From assembly GCA_052274345.1 (NCBI GenBank), contig DAVZGP010000003.1:76162-140161 (forward strand): 64,000 bases of DNA, read 5' to 3'. This stretch comes from Clostridium_AD sp937920395. GTDB lineage: Bacteria; Bacillota; Clostridia; Clostridiales; Clostridiaceae. The notes beneath the pieces were generated by a model. The model searched no databases. It saw nothing but the letters and a program-made list of their open reading frames with translations, and had not been told where the DNA came from. This document shows positions 1-8,927 of the stretch, in pieces (position 1 is the first letter of the stretch; the number at the start of each line of letters is the position of its first letter). The position numbers were made by a program, and so were the translations under genes.

Positions 1-542
1 TAATTAAATTGAGCTGAACATACTATCAATTCTGAAATTTGAAGTGCTCCAGCTAAGGCATATGTTATATCTTTTGTTAAACTGTTTGACTCTGATTTAT
101 ATTTTTCTTGCAGACTAAGTGCTATATTTTCTACACTTACTTCAAGTATTTCATGATTGTTAAGTTTTAACTTACCCCTTAAAAGAATCGCTAGTAATTT
201 GACATGCAAAATAGATTCATAAGCCATATGTTCAATAACACCTTTTTTTTCATTACCTTCCCTGTGATATAAACAAAAGTAATCACAAGCAAAGTGACAG
301 ATCACTCCTAAAGACTTTGAAAATTCTTTAATCGAAATATCTTTACTCATCAATTCTTCAGAATATTTATTAACTTCGTATAAACTTTCATCTAGTGTGT
401 GCTCGCGATTAATGTCCTTATTGTTAAAATCTGGTTTTATATTACCATAACCAAATGCCACCCTATCTAGCTTAAAATTCATATCTTTTGAAATGTGTTT
501 ATATAAGATCTGAGACATAAGTATGTGAGTATTAACTATCAT
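1..542 (-). CDS. Zinc-dependent phospholipase C family protein (3' end cut by the window edge)
   Basis: Reading the minus strand from an ATG at 540-542 gives about 180 residues before the window edge, so the end is missing or lies exactly at the edge. The protein begins MIVNTHILMSQ, has GYGNIKPD near residue 32 and GVICHFACDYFCLYH near residue 80. His, Asp and Cys spaced in this way are typical of the zinc-dependent phospholipase C-like proteins common in clostridia. No signal peptide is visible, so it is probably not the secreted toxin type; its substrate is unknown. The ribosome site is AGGCGGTG, about 5 bases before the ATG. A PhoP-box-like repeat lies about 60 bp upstream, which suggests a role in phosphate scavenging (inference). 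Confidence 0.7.
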   Translation of the reverse strand, partial: MIVNTHILMSQILYKHISKDMNFKLDRVAFGYGNIKPDFNNKDINREHTLDESLYEVNKYSEELMSKDISIKEFSKSLGVICHFACDYFCLYHREGNEKKGVIEHMAYESILHVKLLAILLRGKLKLNNHEILEVSVENIALSLQEKYKSESNSLTKDITYALAGALQISELIVCSAQFN

Positions 543-602
543 ATTATACACCGCCTTATGTTTATATATTATTCTAAAATGATGAGATTGTAATTTAGAT
601 TA

Positions 603-630
603 GGTTAAGATATTGTTATCTTATTGTTAA
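603..630 (-). promoter_or_regulatory. PhoP-box-like triple direct repeat upstream of the phospholipase-like gene
   Basis: Read on the minus strand there are three hexamers, TTAACA, ATAACA and TTAACC, each separated by exactly 5 bases (11-bp period), pointing toward the gene starting at 542. This is the pattern of Bacillus/Clostridium PhoP boxes (TT(A/C)ACA-N5 repeats). Binding has not been shown; assignment rests on the repeat and the neighbouring phosphorus-related genes. Confidence 0.5.
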
Positions 631-793
631 ACAAAAGAATATTTTATATTATTCTTCTTTTATATTGTAAATTTATCTTTTTATAAATAATTCACTATAA
701 TTGCTTGCGCAAATGATAAAGATAAGGTAATCTATTGTTATAAAATAATTTTTATTAGTTAATAATAGAAACATATAAAGGACGTGATATATA

Positions 794-994
794 ATGATTA
801 AAATATGTAAATCAAGTGATAGCTATAGTGAACTTAGTAAAGCCTTAAAAGATAATAATATAGAATTTAAACACAAAAAATGTTTAAGCAAATGTGGTTT
901 GTGTCATAAACATCCATTTGCAAAAGTACATGGTGAATTTGTCTCTGCTGATACTGTAGAAAAACTTATTAAAAAATTAAAAGAGGACAAATAA
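794..994 (+). CDS. DUF1450 family protein
   Basis: A 66-residue protein with ribosome site AAAGGA 10 bases before the ATG. It carries the cysteine pattern CLSKCGLCHKHPFAKVHG at residues 30-47, followed by SADTVEKLIKKL, matching the DUF1450 (YuzB-like) family of small thioredoxin-fold-like Firmicutes proteins. The function is unknown; the Cys-x3-Cys-x2-Cys group could bind metal or be redox active, but that is inference. It stands alone, convergent with ppk1 and separated from it by a terminator. Confidence 0.7.
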   Translation: MIKICKSSDSYSELSKALKDNNIEFKHKKCLSKCGLCHKHPFAKVHGEFVSADTVEKLIKKLKEDK

Positions 995-1029
995 TAATGG
1001 AGGATAGGTTTTAAAATCTATCCTCATTA
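995..1029. terminator. Bidirectional terminator between the DUF1450 gene and ppk1
   Basis: An 8-bp stem, GAGGATAG (1000-1007) with CTATCCTC (1018-1025), sits between two convergent stop codons and is extended by TAAT/ATTA pairs. Confidence 0.65.
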
Positions 1030-1047
1030 CTATTAATATATATTAAG

Positions 1048-3180
1048 TCAATCGATTTTTTCAGATACTCTTGGAACAAAACCATTTTCTTCCCAGTATT
1101 CCTTCATATGACGGACTTTTTCTTTGATTTTATTATCTTTTTGCAGCAAAATATCATAATATGTCTTCTGACTATTGATTTGTTCTTTTCCTCTTCTATC
1201 AATTCTTGTATAAATTCCATCACTATTTAAAATTCTAGCTTTCTGTGTATCTAATAAAGCAATATCTAAAATATGTTTTACTCTATTTCTTGCATTTTGA
1301 TCTTCGATTGGGAATAAAAGTTCTACTCTTCTGTCTAAATTTCTAGTCATCCAATCCGCACTTGATAAATAAATACCTTCTTGTCCATCATTATAAAAAT
1401 AAAAAATGCGGCTATGTTCTAAAAATCTTCCTACAATACTTCTTACAGTAATATTTTCACTTACACCAGGTATACCTGGTTTGATGCAACAAATACCACG
1501 TACTATTAAATCTATTTTAACTCCAGCAGTTGATGCCCTAAATAAGGCTTTAATAATCTCAGTATCAACTAACGAATTTATTTTCACAATAATTCTTGCC
1601 TTCTTACCACTCTTTGCATTCTCAGTTTCCTCAGATATCATTTGTAAAAATCTATCTCTTAACAACAATGGAGCTAGACTAAATTTATATAAGGATGTTA
1701 ATTTAGAATTTCCAGACAACATATTAAATAAGACAGATGCATCTGCTCCAAAATAAGGATTTACTGTAAATAAACCAATATCAGTATAAAGTTTTGCCGT
1801 AACATCATTATAATTTCCGGTACCTACGTGCACATAACGCTTAATTCCATCTTCTTCTCTTCTTACTACAAGTAATATTTTACAATGTGTTTTAAGTCCC
1901 ACAAGACCATAAATCACATGGCAACCCGATTGTTCTAGTTGCTTTGCCCAAACAATGTTATTGCTTTCATCAAATCTTGCCTTAAGTTCAACAAGCACTG
2001 TGACTTGTTTACCCATCTCTGCAGCCTTTACTAATGCTTCTATAATAGGTGATTTCCCACTTACACGATATAATGTATGTTTTATAGCTAGAACATTAGG
2101 ATCAACAGCTGCTTGCCTAACTAACTCAACTATAGGGTCAAAAGATTCATAAGGATGATGAAGTAAAATATCCTTCTCTGAAATTGCATCAAATATACTA
2201 TCATATTTTAAAAACTGCTTAGATAACTGCGGTTTAATAGGTTCATATTCTAATTTTTCATATCCCTTAATCCTACCCATTTTCATTAAAAAAGATAGAT
2301 CAATTTGTCCACTTATTACATACTCTTGCTCCTTTGTAATTTCAAGTTCTCTCTCAAGAATTTTTAGAAGCTTATTATTCATACCCTTTTCTATTTCAAG
2401 ACGTACGGCCTTACCCCATCTACGTTGCTTTAAAGATTCTTCAATTGCTTCAAGCAGGTCTTCTGCACCTTCTTCATCTAATTCCATATCTGCATTTCTA
2501 GTAATACGATAACAACTTGCATCTATAATTTCATGTCCACTAAAAAGAGAATTTAAGTTCATTTTAACAATATCCTCTAAAAACACAAAAGCTAAGCCGT
2601 CCTCATCTGGAATTTTTACAAGTCTATCGAAAACTGACGGAGCCTTTATTGTGGCAAATATATCTTCACCCTTATTGTCCTTAAGAAGAACTGCAATATT
2701 CAAACTTTTATTAGATATTAATGGAAATGGACTGCTTTGATTAACCACCATTGGCGTTAACACTGGAAAAATATTATTTGAATAATATTTTTCCAGATAT
2801 TTAAGTTGTACTTTAGTTAAATCGTCAATTTTTAAAAATTTAATATTTTCTTTTGCTAGACTTTTTTTTAATGACCGATTATAACAATTAAATTGATCAT
2901 AAACAAGTTTATGTACTAATATTCCTATTTCCTTCATCTGCTGAATTGGAGTAAGTCCTGATGGATCTTTTTTATCAAACTTAGCTATAATTTGATCAGA
3001 TAAAGAACCAACTCGAACCATAAAAAACTCATCTAAATTCGAGCTTACTATAGCTGCAAATTTTAATCTTTCAAATAATGGATTAGTTGTATCTTGTGCT
3101 TCTTCAAGAACACGTTCATTAAACTGAATCCAGCTTAATTCCCTACTAATAAAATACTTAGGCAATGAAAAATCCGTCAT
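1048..3180 (-). CDS. ppk1: Polyphosphate kinase 1
   Basis: At 710 residues it has the normal length of Ppk1, which reversibly transfers the ATP gamma-phosphate onto polyphosphate. The N-terminal domain begins KYFISRELSWIQFNERVLEE. The catalytic phospholipase-D-like half holds the histidine expected to be phosphorylated in GLKTHCKILL (His432) and the second conserved histidine in FLEHSRIFYF (His589), plus HVGTGNYND at 451-459. It is the second gene of a two-gene unit, 15 bp after the upstream Ppx/GppA gene on the same strand, so synthesis and turnover of polyphosphate are probably co-expressed. The ribosome site is AAGGGGAG. Identification is secure. Confidence 0.95.
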   Translation of the reverse strand: MTDFSLPKYFISRELSWIQFNERVLEEAQDTTNPLFERLKFAAIVSSNLDEFFMVRVGSLSDQIIAKFDKKDPSGLTPIQQMKEIGILVHKLVYDQFNCYNRSLKKSLAKENIKFLKIDDLTKVQLKYLEKYYSNNIFPVLTPMVVNQSSPFPLISNKSLNIAVLLKDNKGEDIFATIKAPSVFDRLVKIPDEDGLAFVFLEDIVKMNLNSLFSGHEIIDASCYRITRNADMELDEEGAEDLLEAIEESLKQRRWGKAVRLEIEKGMNNKLLKILERELEITKEQEYVISGQIDLSFLMKMGRIKGYEKLEYEPIKPQLSKQFLKYDSIFDAISEKDILLHHPYESFDPIVELVRQAAVDPNVLAIKHTLYRVSGKSPIIEALVKAAEMGKQVTVLVELKARFDESNNIVWAKQLEQSGCHVIYGLVGLKTHCKILLVVRREEDGIKRYVHVGTGNYNDVTAKLYTDIGLFTVNPYFGADASVLFNMLSGNSKLTSLYKFSLAPLLLRDRFLQMISEETENAKSGKKARIIVKINSLVDTEIIKALFRASTAGVKIDLIVRGICCIKPGIPGVSENITVRSIVGRFLEHSRIFYFYNDGQEGIYLSSADWMTRNLDRRVELLFPIEDQNARNRVKHILDIALLDTQKARILNSDGIYTRIDRRGKEQINSQKTYYDILLQKDNKIKEKVRHMKEYWEENGFVPRVSEKID

Positions 3181-3195
3181 TTTTTATCTCCCCTT

Positions 3196-4737
3196 TTATA
3201 TTATTGGCTTTACGCCAATTACCTCTTCAAAGAAATCTACATGTTTTAAAAAATTCCATTCTTCTAAAATAATATCTCCCTCAGATTTTAAATTAAAAAA
3301 CATGTTATCCCTAGTTCCTGTTAATTTTATTTCTTTTATCTTTTGCACATGTGATATATCTAAAGCTTCTGATAATTTTAATATTGCAGCTAATGTGGAT
3401 ACAACCATTTTATCAACATCACTTAGAAATCTATAATTTTTATTGGCTTCCATAGGAATATCCTCTGAATGGTATCTTGCCGCACTTGCTGTAAGCTCAA
3501 GTGCAATGTCTGAAAAACCAATAATACTCTGAGCTCTTATTATACTATAAGAATGAAAATTATGATTATTAGCACTTATAAAACCACCCACATCATGAAG
3601 TATTGCCGCAACTTGTAAGTAAAGTCGTTCTTTATCGCCTAGCTTATGTAATCTTTTGGTGTAGTCAAAAATTTGGAGTGAAACTTTTTCAACAAAAGAT
3701 GCATGTTTTTTATCAATTTGATATTTTTCTCCTATATACCATACAGAACTAATGATATCATTTATTAATTCTTTTTTTCGTTGTATATTTAGTATTTCAT
3801 CCGATAAATCATATAAAATTCCTTGTCTTAGTGATAACTTAGGAATTTGAATTCCTTCTGCCTTAGTCATTTTTAGAAAACAATAAAAAATAAGTATCGA
3901 TGGTAGTAAAAGTTCCGCTGTTTTATTAGAAAGTCCAAAAGTAGTTTTAATTTGGAAATTGTCCATATTACTAATTTCCTTAGTAAGCGCCAATAATGCT
4001 TCCTTTCTTATGTAATAATCCTTCTTATTTAACCCTTTCTTCTTTCTTATAATTCCACAAATTGTATTTAGCTCTCCACCCAATCCTAAAAAGTGATTTG
4101 GTTCAAATTTTTGAATTTGAGGTTTTAGTGCATATATTTTACTTTCTATATATTGTTCCATGGTTTCAGAAAATTCAGTAGTCTTTGTTTCTAAATCGGA
4201 TAAAGCTTCTCTTATTTTTAAAGATCCAATTTTAACATGTTCAGTTAGCTTCAATTTACCATCCTCATAAATTGATGTCTCAACTGCACCAGAGGTAATG
4301 TTTACAATTAAATATTGTTCAGATTTTTTTATATCAATTGAATTTACATGGTTCCTAACTGCTTTCAACATAAAAAACTGTTCTTCTGCAATATTTATAG
4401 ATTCTATATTTAGACCCGTTCTTAGTCTTATTTGTTCTAAAACATATTGTTTGTTTTCTGCTTCGCGAAGTCCACTAGTTGCAACAGCTTTGTAACATTC
4501 AATTTTATAGTCTTTCATAAGCCTAACAAAGCCTTTTAAATCGTCACATGTCTCATGTATTGTCTGCACAGAAATTCTCGCTTTAGAAAACGTGTCTTTA
4601 CCTATTTTTGTAGGTTTTACAACATCTTCTAAAATTCGTATTTCCCCTTGCGTATTTATCTCGCCAATTGTCATTTTAAGATAATTAGCACCTACATCAA
4701 TAGATGCAATTATTTTCCACGCTCGTGCTATGCTCAT
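3196..4737 (-). CDS. Ppx/GppA family phosphatase with C-terminal HD domain (paralogue 1)
   Basis: 513 residues. The N-terminus IASIDVGANYLKMTIGEI is the phosphate-binding loop of the actin-like Ppx/GppA fold, and LGLGGELNTICG resembles the second loop. The C-terminal part has an HD-type motif, AAILHDVGG, followed by YHSED. Such proteins are exopolyphosphatases or (p)ppGpp-pentaphosphate phosphatases; which applies cannot be told here. The loop reads VGAN rather than the usual IGSNS, so activity may differ. I use the ATG at 4737 because AAAGGAGA lies 6 bases before it; the upstream in-frame ATG at 4773 has no ribosome site. It is followed by ppk1 after 15 bp. Confidence 0.85.
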   Translation of the reverse strand: MSIARAWKIIASIDVGANYLKMTIGEINTQGEIRILEDVVKPTKIGKDTFSKARISVQTIHETCDDLKGFVRLMKDYKIECYKAVATSGLREAENKQYVLEQIRLRTGLNIESINIAEEQFFMLKAVRNHVNSIDIKKSEQYLIVNITSGAVETSIYEDGKLKLTEHVKIGSLKIREALSDLETKTTEFSETMEQYIESKIYALKPQIQKFEPNHFLGLGGELNTICGIIRKKKGLNKKDYYIRKEALLALTKEISNMDNFQIKTTFGLSNKTAELLLPSILIFYCFLKMTKAEGIQIPKLSLRQGILYDLSDEILNIQRKKELINDIISSVWYIGEKYQIDKKHASFVEKVSLQIFDYTKRLHKLGDKERLYLQVAAILHDVGGFISANNHNFHSYSIIRAQSIIGFSDIALELTASAARYHSEDIPMEANKNYRFLSDVDKMVVSTLAAILKLSEALDISHVQKIKEIKLTGTRDNMFFNLKSEGDIILEEWNFLKHVDFFEEVIGVKPII

Positions 4738-4886
4738 AAAAAATCTCCTTTGTATAAAAAAATTAACATACATTCATACTACTATAATGTATATTATTAT
4801 ACAATAATATGTGTTATATTTAACCAAAACTTAACCTAACTATTGTCATAAAAAACTTTGTTTATTATAGTCATATTTATTAACCC

Positions 4887-4915
4887 TTGCAAATATTATT
4901 ACTATTAACTATTAT
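4887..4915 (+). promoter_or_regulatory. Sigma-A promoter for the second Ppx gene
   Basis: TTGCAA (4887-4892), 17-bp spacer, TATTAT (4910-4915), 48 bp before the ATG. About 50 bp upstream, TTAACC occurs twice with a 5-base gap (4820-4836), a weaker PhoP-box-like element. Confidence 0.5.
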
Positions 4916-4962
4916 AGACATAAGTTATATAAATAAAACAATTTCAAAGGGGAATCATAGAA

Positions 4963-6465
4963 ATGAAAAAAATAGCTATAATTGATATTGGATCAAATTC
5001 AATACGTTTAGTAATTGTACAAATAAACAAAGATAATTCCTTTAGAATAATAGATGAAGTAAAAGAAAGCGTTCGACTTGGCAAAGATATGACACTAAAA
5101 GGAGAATTAAATTCATCTAGAATCGAAATGGCTATTGCTACTTTATCTTTTTTTAAAAGGTTATGTTTAATTCAAAATATAAATGAAATTTTAGCTATTG
5201 CTACAGAAGCTGTCAGAAAAGCCACTAATCAAAAGGAATTTTTGAGACGCGTTAAAACAGAACTTTCTATTGATATTCGTGTTTTAACAGGAATTCAGGA
5301 AGCTTATTATGATTATTTTGGTGCTATAAATAGCATGGATTTTTCTGATGCGTTAATAATGGATATTGGTGGAAGTAGTTCCGAATTAATCTTAGTTAAA
5401 AATAGAAAACTAATACACTCCATAAGTTTACCTTTTGGTGCCATAAATCTCACAGAGAAATTTTCGCTTCAAAAGGCTATGGATACTAAAAGTGAAACTG
5501 CCATTAAGAATTTTCTTACTTCTCTATTTAAAGATATTCCTTGGTTAAAAGATGTCGAAAATGTTCCCATAATTGGGATTGGCGGTACTATAAGGAATAT
5601 TGGTAAACTACATCAAAAAAAGACTAATTATCCAATAGATAATCTCCATAATTATATAATTCCTACAAATGAAGTACTCTCTATCTATGATCAGGTTAAG
5701 GTAAAAGATTCATATCAAAGAAAAAAACTTAAGGGACTTTCTAAGGAAAGAGCTGATATTTTTGTTGGTGCGGCTTCAGTTTTAGTAACCTTAATTGATT
5801 ATTTGGATATAAAAGAACTCCATGTTAGCGGAAGTGGTCTTCGTGATGGTGTTTTATATGAATATATTTTAAAAAATGATAAACCGTTAGATGACGTTCT
5901 TGATTTTTCTTTAAAAAATAATTTACTTAACTATGAAATAGACCTTAAGCACCCGAACCATGTGTGGATGCTTACTAAAACATTATACAATCAACTAAAC
6001 TCAATTATTAATATACCAATAAATCCTTATAAGATTTTAAAAACTGCAGCTATGCTTCATGATATAGGAATTCTGATAAGTTATTTTGATCATCATAAAC
6101 ATTCTTCTTATATGATTGCTAACTCTAAGATTAATGGTCTTACTCATAAGCAGCAACTAATGTCAGCCTATGTTGCAGCACTTCACAGAAAAAATGAATT
6201 TAAAATTGATTTAAAATTGTATCAAGATTTAATAACTAAACAAGATTTAGAAATAATAGATAAATTAAGCGTATTACTGCGCATTAGTGAAAGTCTTGAT
6301 AGATGTTTAACTGGAAATATAGAAATGATTAATTGCACTATTGAAGCTTCAAGTGTAACCATAACTGTTGATGCTAAAGCTGATCCATTACTAGAAACAA
6401 GTGCAGCAATGGACTGTTCCTCATCATTTGAGAAGATATACAATAAAAAATTAATAATAAAATAA
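4963..6465 (+). CDS. Ppx/GppA family exopolyphosphatase with HD domain (paralogue 2)
   Basis: 500 residues, with ribosome site AAAGGGGAA before the ATG. It begins MKKIAIIDIGSNSIRLVIVQI, the canonical first phosphate loop, with ATEAVRKA near residue 85, the second loop MDIGGSSSELILV near residue 130, and IGIGGTIRNIGKL near 205. A C-terminal HD domain has AMLHDIGILISYFDHHKHS. It matches canonical Ppx better than the minus-strand paralogue and is probably the main exopolyphosphatase. It is divergent from the ppx-ppk1 unit and followed by a small HD protein, so the locus holds two Ppx proteins and one kinase. Confidence 0.9.
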   Translation: MKKIAIIDIGSNSIRLVIVQINKDNSFRIIDEVKESVRLGKDMTLKGELNSSRIEMAIATLSFFKRLCLIQNINEILAIATEAVRKATNQKEFLRRVKTELSIDIRVLTGIQEAYYDYFGAINSMDFSDALIMDIGGSSSELILVKNRKLIHSISLPFGAINLTEKFSLQKAMDTKSETAIKNFLTSLFKDIPWLKDVENVPIIGIGGTIRNIGKLHQKKTNYPIDNLHNYIIPTNEVLSIYDQVKVKDSYQRKKLKGLSKERADIFVGAASVLVTLIDYLDIKELHVSGSGLRDGVLYEYILKNDKPLDDVLDFSLKNNLLNYEIDLKHPNHVWMLTKTLYNQLNSIINIPINPYKILKTAAMLHDIGILISYFDHHKHSSYMIANSKINGLTHKQQLMSAYVAALHRKNEFKIDLKLYQDLITKQDLEIIDKLSVLLRISESLDRCLTGNIEMINCTIEASSVTITVDAKADPLLETSAAMDCSSSFEKIYNKKLIIK

Positions 6466-6553
6466 CTAATAAACATATTCTCCATAATATTTGCATATAA
6501 TTAGTATACTTTAATATATCTAATTAAAAACTAATTATTGCAAGGAGAATAAC

Positions 6554-7141
6554 ATGCTTAATATAGCAAATTATATAAACAAAGTAGAACTTTTTAGCAT
6601 TTTAGATAAATACAATGTCTTAGACATAACCTCACATGAAAAAAAAGTTTCAATGTATGCTTTACGTTTATTGGATTCTCTATACCCCTACTATAAATTT
6701 AAAGATGAGGAAAGAAATCTTCTTTATTATAGTGCTATCTTTCACGACATAGGTTATTTTATTAATAAAGATAATCATCAAAAGCATACAAAATACATCA
6801 TCTTAAAGGAACCATTGCTAGATAAAATTCCCAATATTCTCAGAAACAATCTGGCATTAATTGCAAGTAGTCATGGAAAATCTATTGATAATTCTATTAA
6901 TTGTTATTCATTAGAAGAAAAGGCAGATACACTAAAATTAATATCTATTCTTAGGGTTGCTGATGCACTTGATCATAAACACAATCTACATGTTTCATTA
7001 GAAAAGGTTGAACTAAGTAATCGTTCTTTGAATATTCAAATAAAGGGGGAGTCCTCCTACTTAATAGTAAAAAAATTGAAAAAGAAGTCTCCATTGTTTT
7101 CAAAAATATATAATATACCAATATGCACTAATTACTCATAA
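6554..7141 (+). CDS. Stand-alone HD-domain protein related to the Ppx C-terminal domain
   Basis: 195 residues, ATG preceded by AAGGAGA. The motif YSAIFHDIGYFINKDNHQKHT and the later SILRVADALDHKHN closely parallel the HD region of the preceding Ppx (AMLHDIGILISYFDHHKHS and LLRISESLDR). It therefore looks like a free copy of the Ppx C-terminal metal-dependent phosphohydrolase domain. It lies 88 bp after ppx on the same strand and ends at a strong terminator, so co-transcription is likely. The substrate (nucleotide, polyphosphate or none) is not known. Confidence 0.75.
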   Translation: MLNIANYINKVELFSILDKYNVLDITSHEKKVSMYALRLLDSLYPYYKFKDEERNLLYYSAIFHDIGYFINKDNHQKHTKYIILKEPLLDKIPNILRNNLALIASSHGKSIDNSINCYSLEEKADTLKLISILRVADALDHKHNLHVSLEKVELSNRSLNIQIKGESSYLIVKKLKKKSPLFSKIYNIPICTNYS

Positions 7142-7174
7142 AAGGCACCTACTTTCAAGTAGATGCCTTTTATA
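7141..7174. terminator. Rho-independent terminator after the HD gene
   Basis: Arms 7141-7154 and 7157-7170 pair with one mismatch, with a 2-base loop and T-rich ends on both sides. It begins at the last base of the HD-protein stop codon. Confidence 0.8.
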
Positions 7175-7188
7175 TAAAAAAAAATTCT

Positions 7189-7707
7189 TTAAATTTTAAT
7201 TTTATCTACCAATTTTCTTAAGCTATCTGAGATATCCTTTAACTCCTCACTTGTAGTTGATATATTTTCCATGCTTTCAAGTTGTAAATCCATTGAAGCT
7301 GAAACTTCCTGTGTAGCAGCAGCTGATTCTTCTGAAACCGCTGAAATAGATTCAATAGATTGTATAATTTCATTTTTATCTTTAGCAATTTTTAATATAT
7401 TTTCTGTTAGTTCTGTAATTTTAAACAATGTTTTTTCTATAGAATCTTCAATTATAGAAAATGCTTTATCTGTTTCAACAATTGACTTATCTACTTCATC
7501 AACTAAACCTTCACCAATATTCATACTAGTTTTAGCATTTTGAATTTCATTTTGAATTTCTTTAACAACTTTCCCTATTTCTTTAGTTGAAACAGCCGTT
7601 TGCTCTGCAAGTTTTCTAACTTCATCAGCAACAACAGCAAATCCTTTACCAGCTTCCCCAGCTCTAGCAGCTTCAATAGTTGCGTTTAAGTTTGAGAGAT
7701 AAATCTG
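7189..7707 (-). pseudogene. Methyl-accepting chemotaxis protein, C-terminal fragment
   Basis: The minus strand encodes the signalling tip of a chemoreceptor: NATIEAARAGEAGKGF, FAVVADEVRKLAEQT, then a coiled-coil tail ending LRKLVDKIKI. The frame is open only from 7707; immediately upstream is a TAG stop (7708-7710) followed by the end of the LacI gene. No sensor, membrane or HAMP region is present, so about 170 residues remain of a protein normally over 500 long. No start codon with a ribosome site is visible at the break. It is most simply a gene truncated by deletion. Confidence 0.8.
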
Positions 7708-7732
7708 CTAGGGGTATTATTCTTTATTTATA

Positions 7733-8749
7733 TCATACATTACTACAGCTATTTCTAATAATCAGTTGTGTTTTGAGTTTATTTCTACTAACCGTTTGAT
7801 TTTTATTTTCTATCAAATCCAAAAGCATCTTTGAAGCACTTTCTCCAAGTAAATACATATTTTGATCTACTGTTGTAATTTTGGGTTCAGCCATACTGGA
7901 TATACAAATATTATCAAAACCTATTATTGAAACATCCTTAGGTACATTAAAATTCATTATTTTACATGCATTTAAAACGCCAAGTGCCATTAAATCATTA
8001 CAAGCAAATATCGCCATTGGTGCTTGTAGGTTTTCTAGCTCTTTTTTCATTATATTCATTGTCCCATCTACAGTCTCATAACTATTACCTTCACCAATAT
8101 TTATAATATTTTTATAGTTATTTAATTTATTTTCTTGCATGAATTTATTATAAACGTTTTCTTTTATGTCATATGAATAACTTTCTTTGCCTCTTACAAA
8201 TATTATATTTTTATGTCCTAATTCTAGAAGATATAACATCGCCTCTTTTGCACCACTTGCTTCATCATTAATTACAAAATTACAATTTATATTTTCATTA
8301 TATCCATTTATTGATACAAGTGGGACATCTTCGCTTGCCTCTTCATAAAACCCATTTTTCATATTTTCCGTTTTTGGGTCAATGACGATAATACCATCTA
8401 CTTGCTTACCCATAAACGATTTTACATATTTTATTTCTTCTGCAGCACTATTCCCTGTATCACAGAGATAAATTGAATAACCGTTTATTTTCAATTCATA
8501 TTCAATAGCTTTAATTACAGTTGGAAAGAAAAAATTATCTATACTTGGAACTAAAATTCCTATTGTCTTTGTATTTTGACAAATCAAGGATCTTGCCAAT
8601 GTATTAGGACTAAATTTTAATTTTTCTACAGCTTTTTCAACTCTAATTTTAGTTTCTTCTTTAACCGGATAATTTTTATTCATAACTCTAGATACCGTGC
8701 TCATAGAAACATTTGCCTCTCTTGCGACATCTCTTATACTGGCTTTCAT
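7733..8749 (-). CDS. LacI family transcriptional regulator
   Basis: 338 residues. The N-terminal helix-turn-helix reads IRDVAREANVSMSTVSRVMN, followed by hinge NTLARSL and a periplasmic-binding-like effector domain (ILVPSIDNFFFPTVIKAIE, GIIVIDPKT, IFACNDLMALGVL, SIIGFDN). I start at the ATG at 8749 because GGGAGG lies 7 bases before it; the in-frame ATG at 8785 lacks one. It is upstream of nothing but the chemoreceptor remnant, and next to a sugar symporter transcribed in the same direction, which it probably regulates. The effector sugar is unknown. Confidence 0.88.
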   Translation of the reverse strand: MKASIRDVAREANVSMSTVSRVMNKNYPVKEETKIRVEKAVEKLKFSPNTLARSLICQNTKTIGILVPSIDNFFFPTVIKAIEYELKINGYSIYLCDTGNSAAEEIKYVKSFMGKQVDGIIVIDPKTENMKNGFYEEASEDVPLVSINGYNENINCNFVINDEASGAKEAMLYLLELGHKNIIFVRGKESYSYDIKENVYNKFMQENKLNNYKNIINIGEGNSYETVDGTMNIMKKELENLQAPMAIFACNDLMALGVLNACKIMNFNVPKDVSIIGFDNICISSMAEPKITTVDQNMYLLGESASKMLLDLIENKNQTVSRNKLKTQLIIRNSCSNV

Positions 8750-8854
8750 TTTTTGCCTCCCTATAACGTCAAAATATTTACACATATTATATTATATTAA
8801 ATTAACTAATTACTTATATAAATATTAATATGTAAATTAATATTTGTAAATAGA

Positions 8855-8889
8855 AAGTTGCCTCAATTTTCTGTCTTGAGGCAGCTTTC
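8855..8889 (-). terminator. Terminator of the GPH symporter gene
   Basis: Arms 8855-8867 and 8877-8889 pair with one mismatch (core GCCTCAA/TTGAGGC), about 40 bp beyond the symporter stop codon. Confidence 0.65.
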
Positions 8890-8927
8890 TAGTATTAACA
8901 ATGCTTATTTTTTAACTTGAATTAGTT

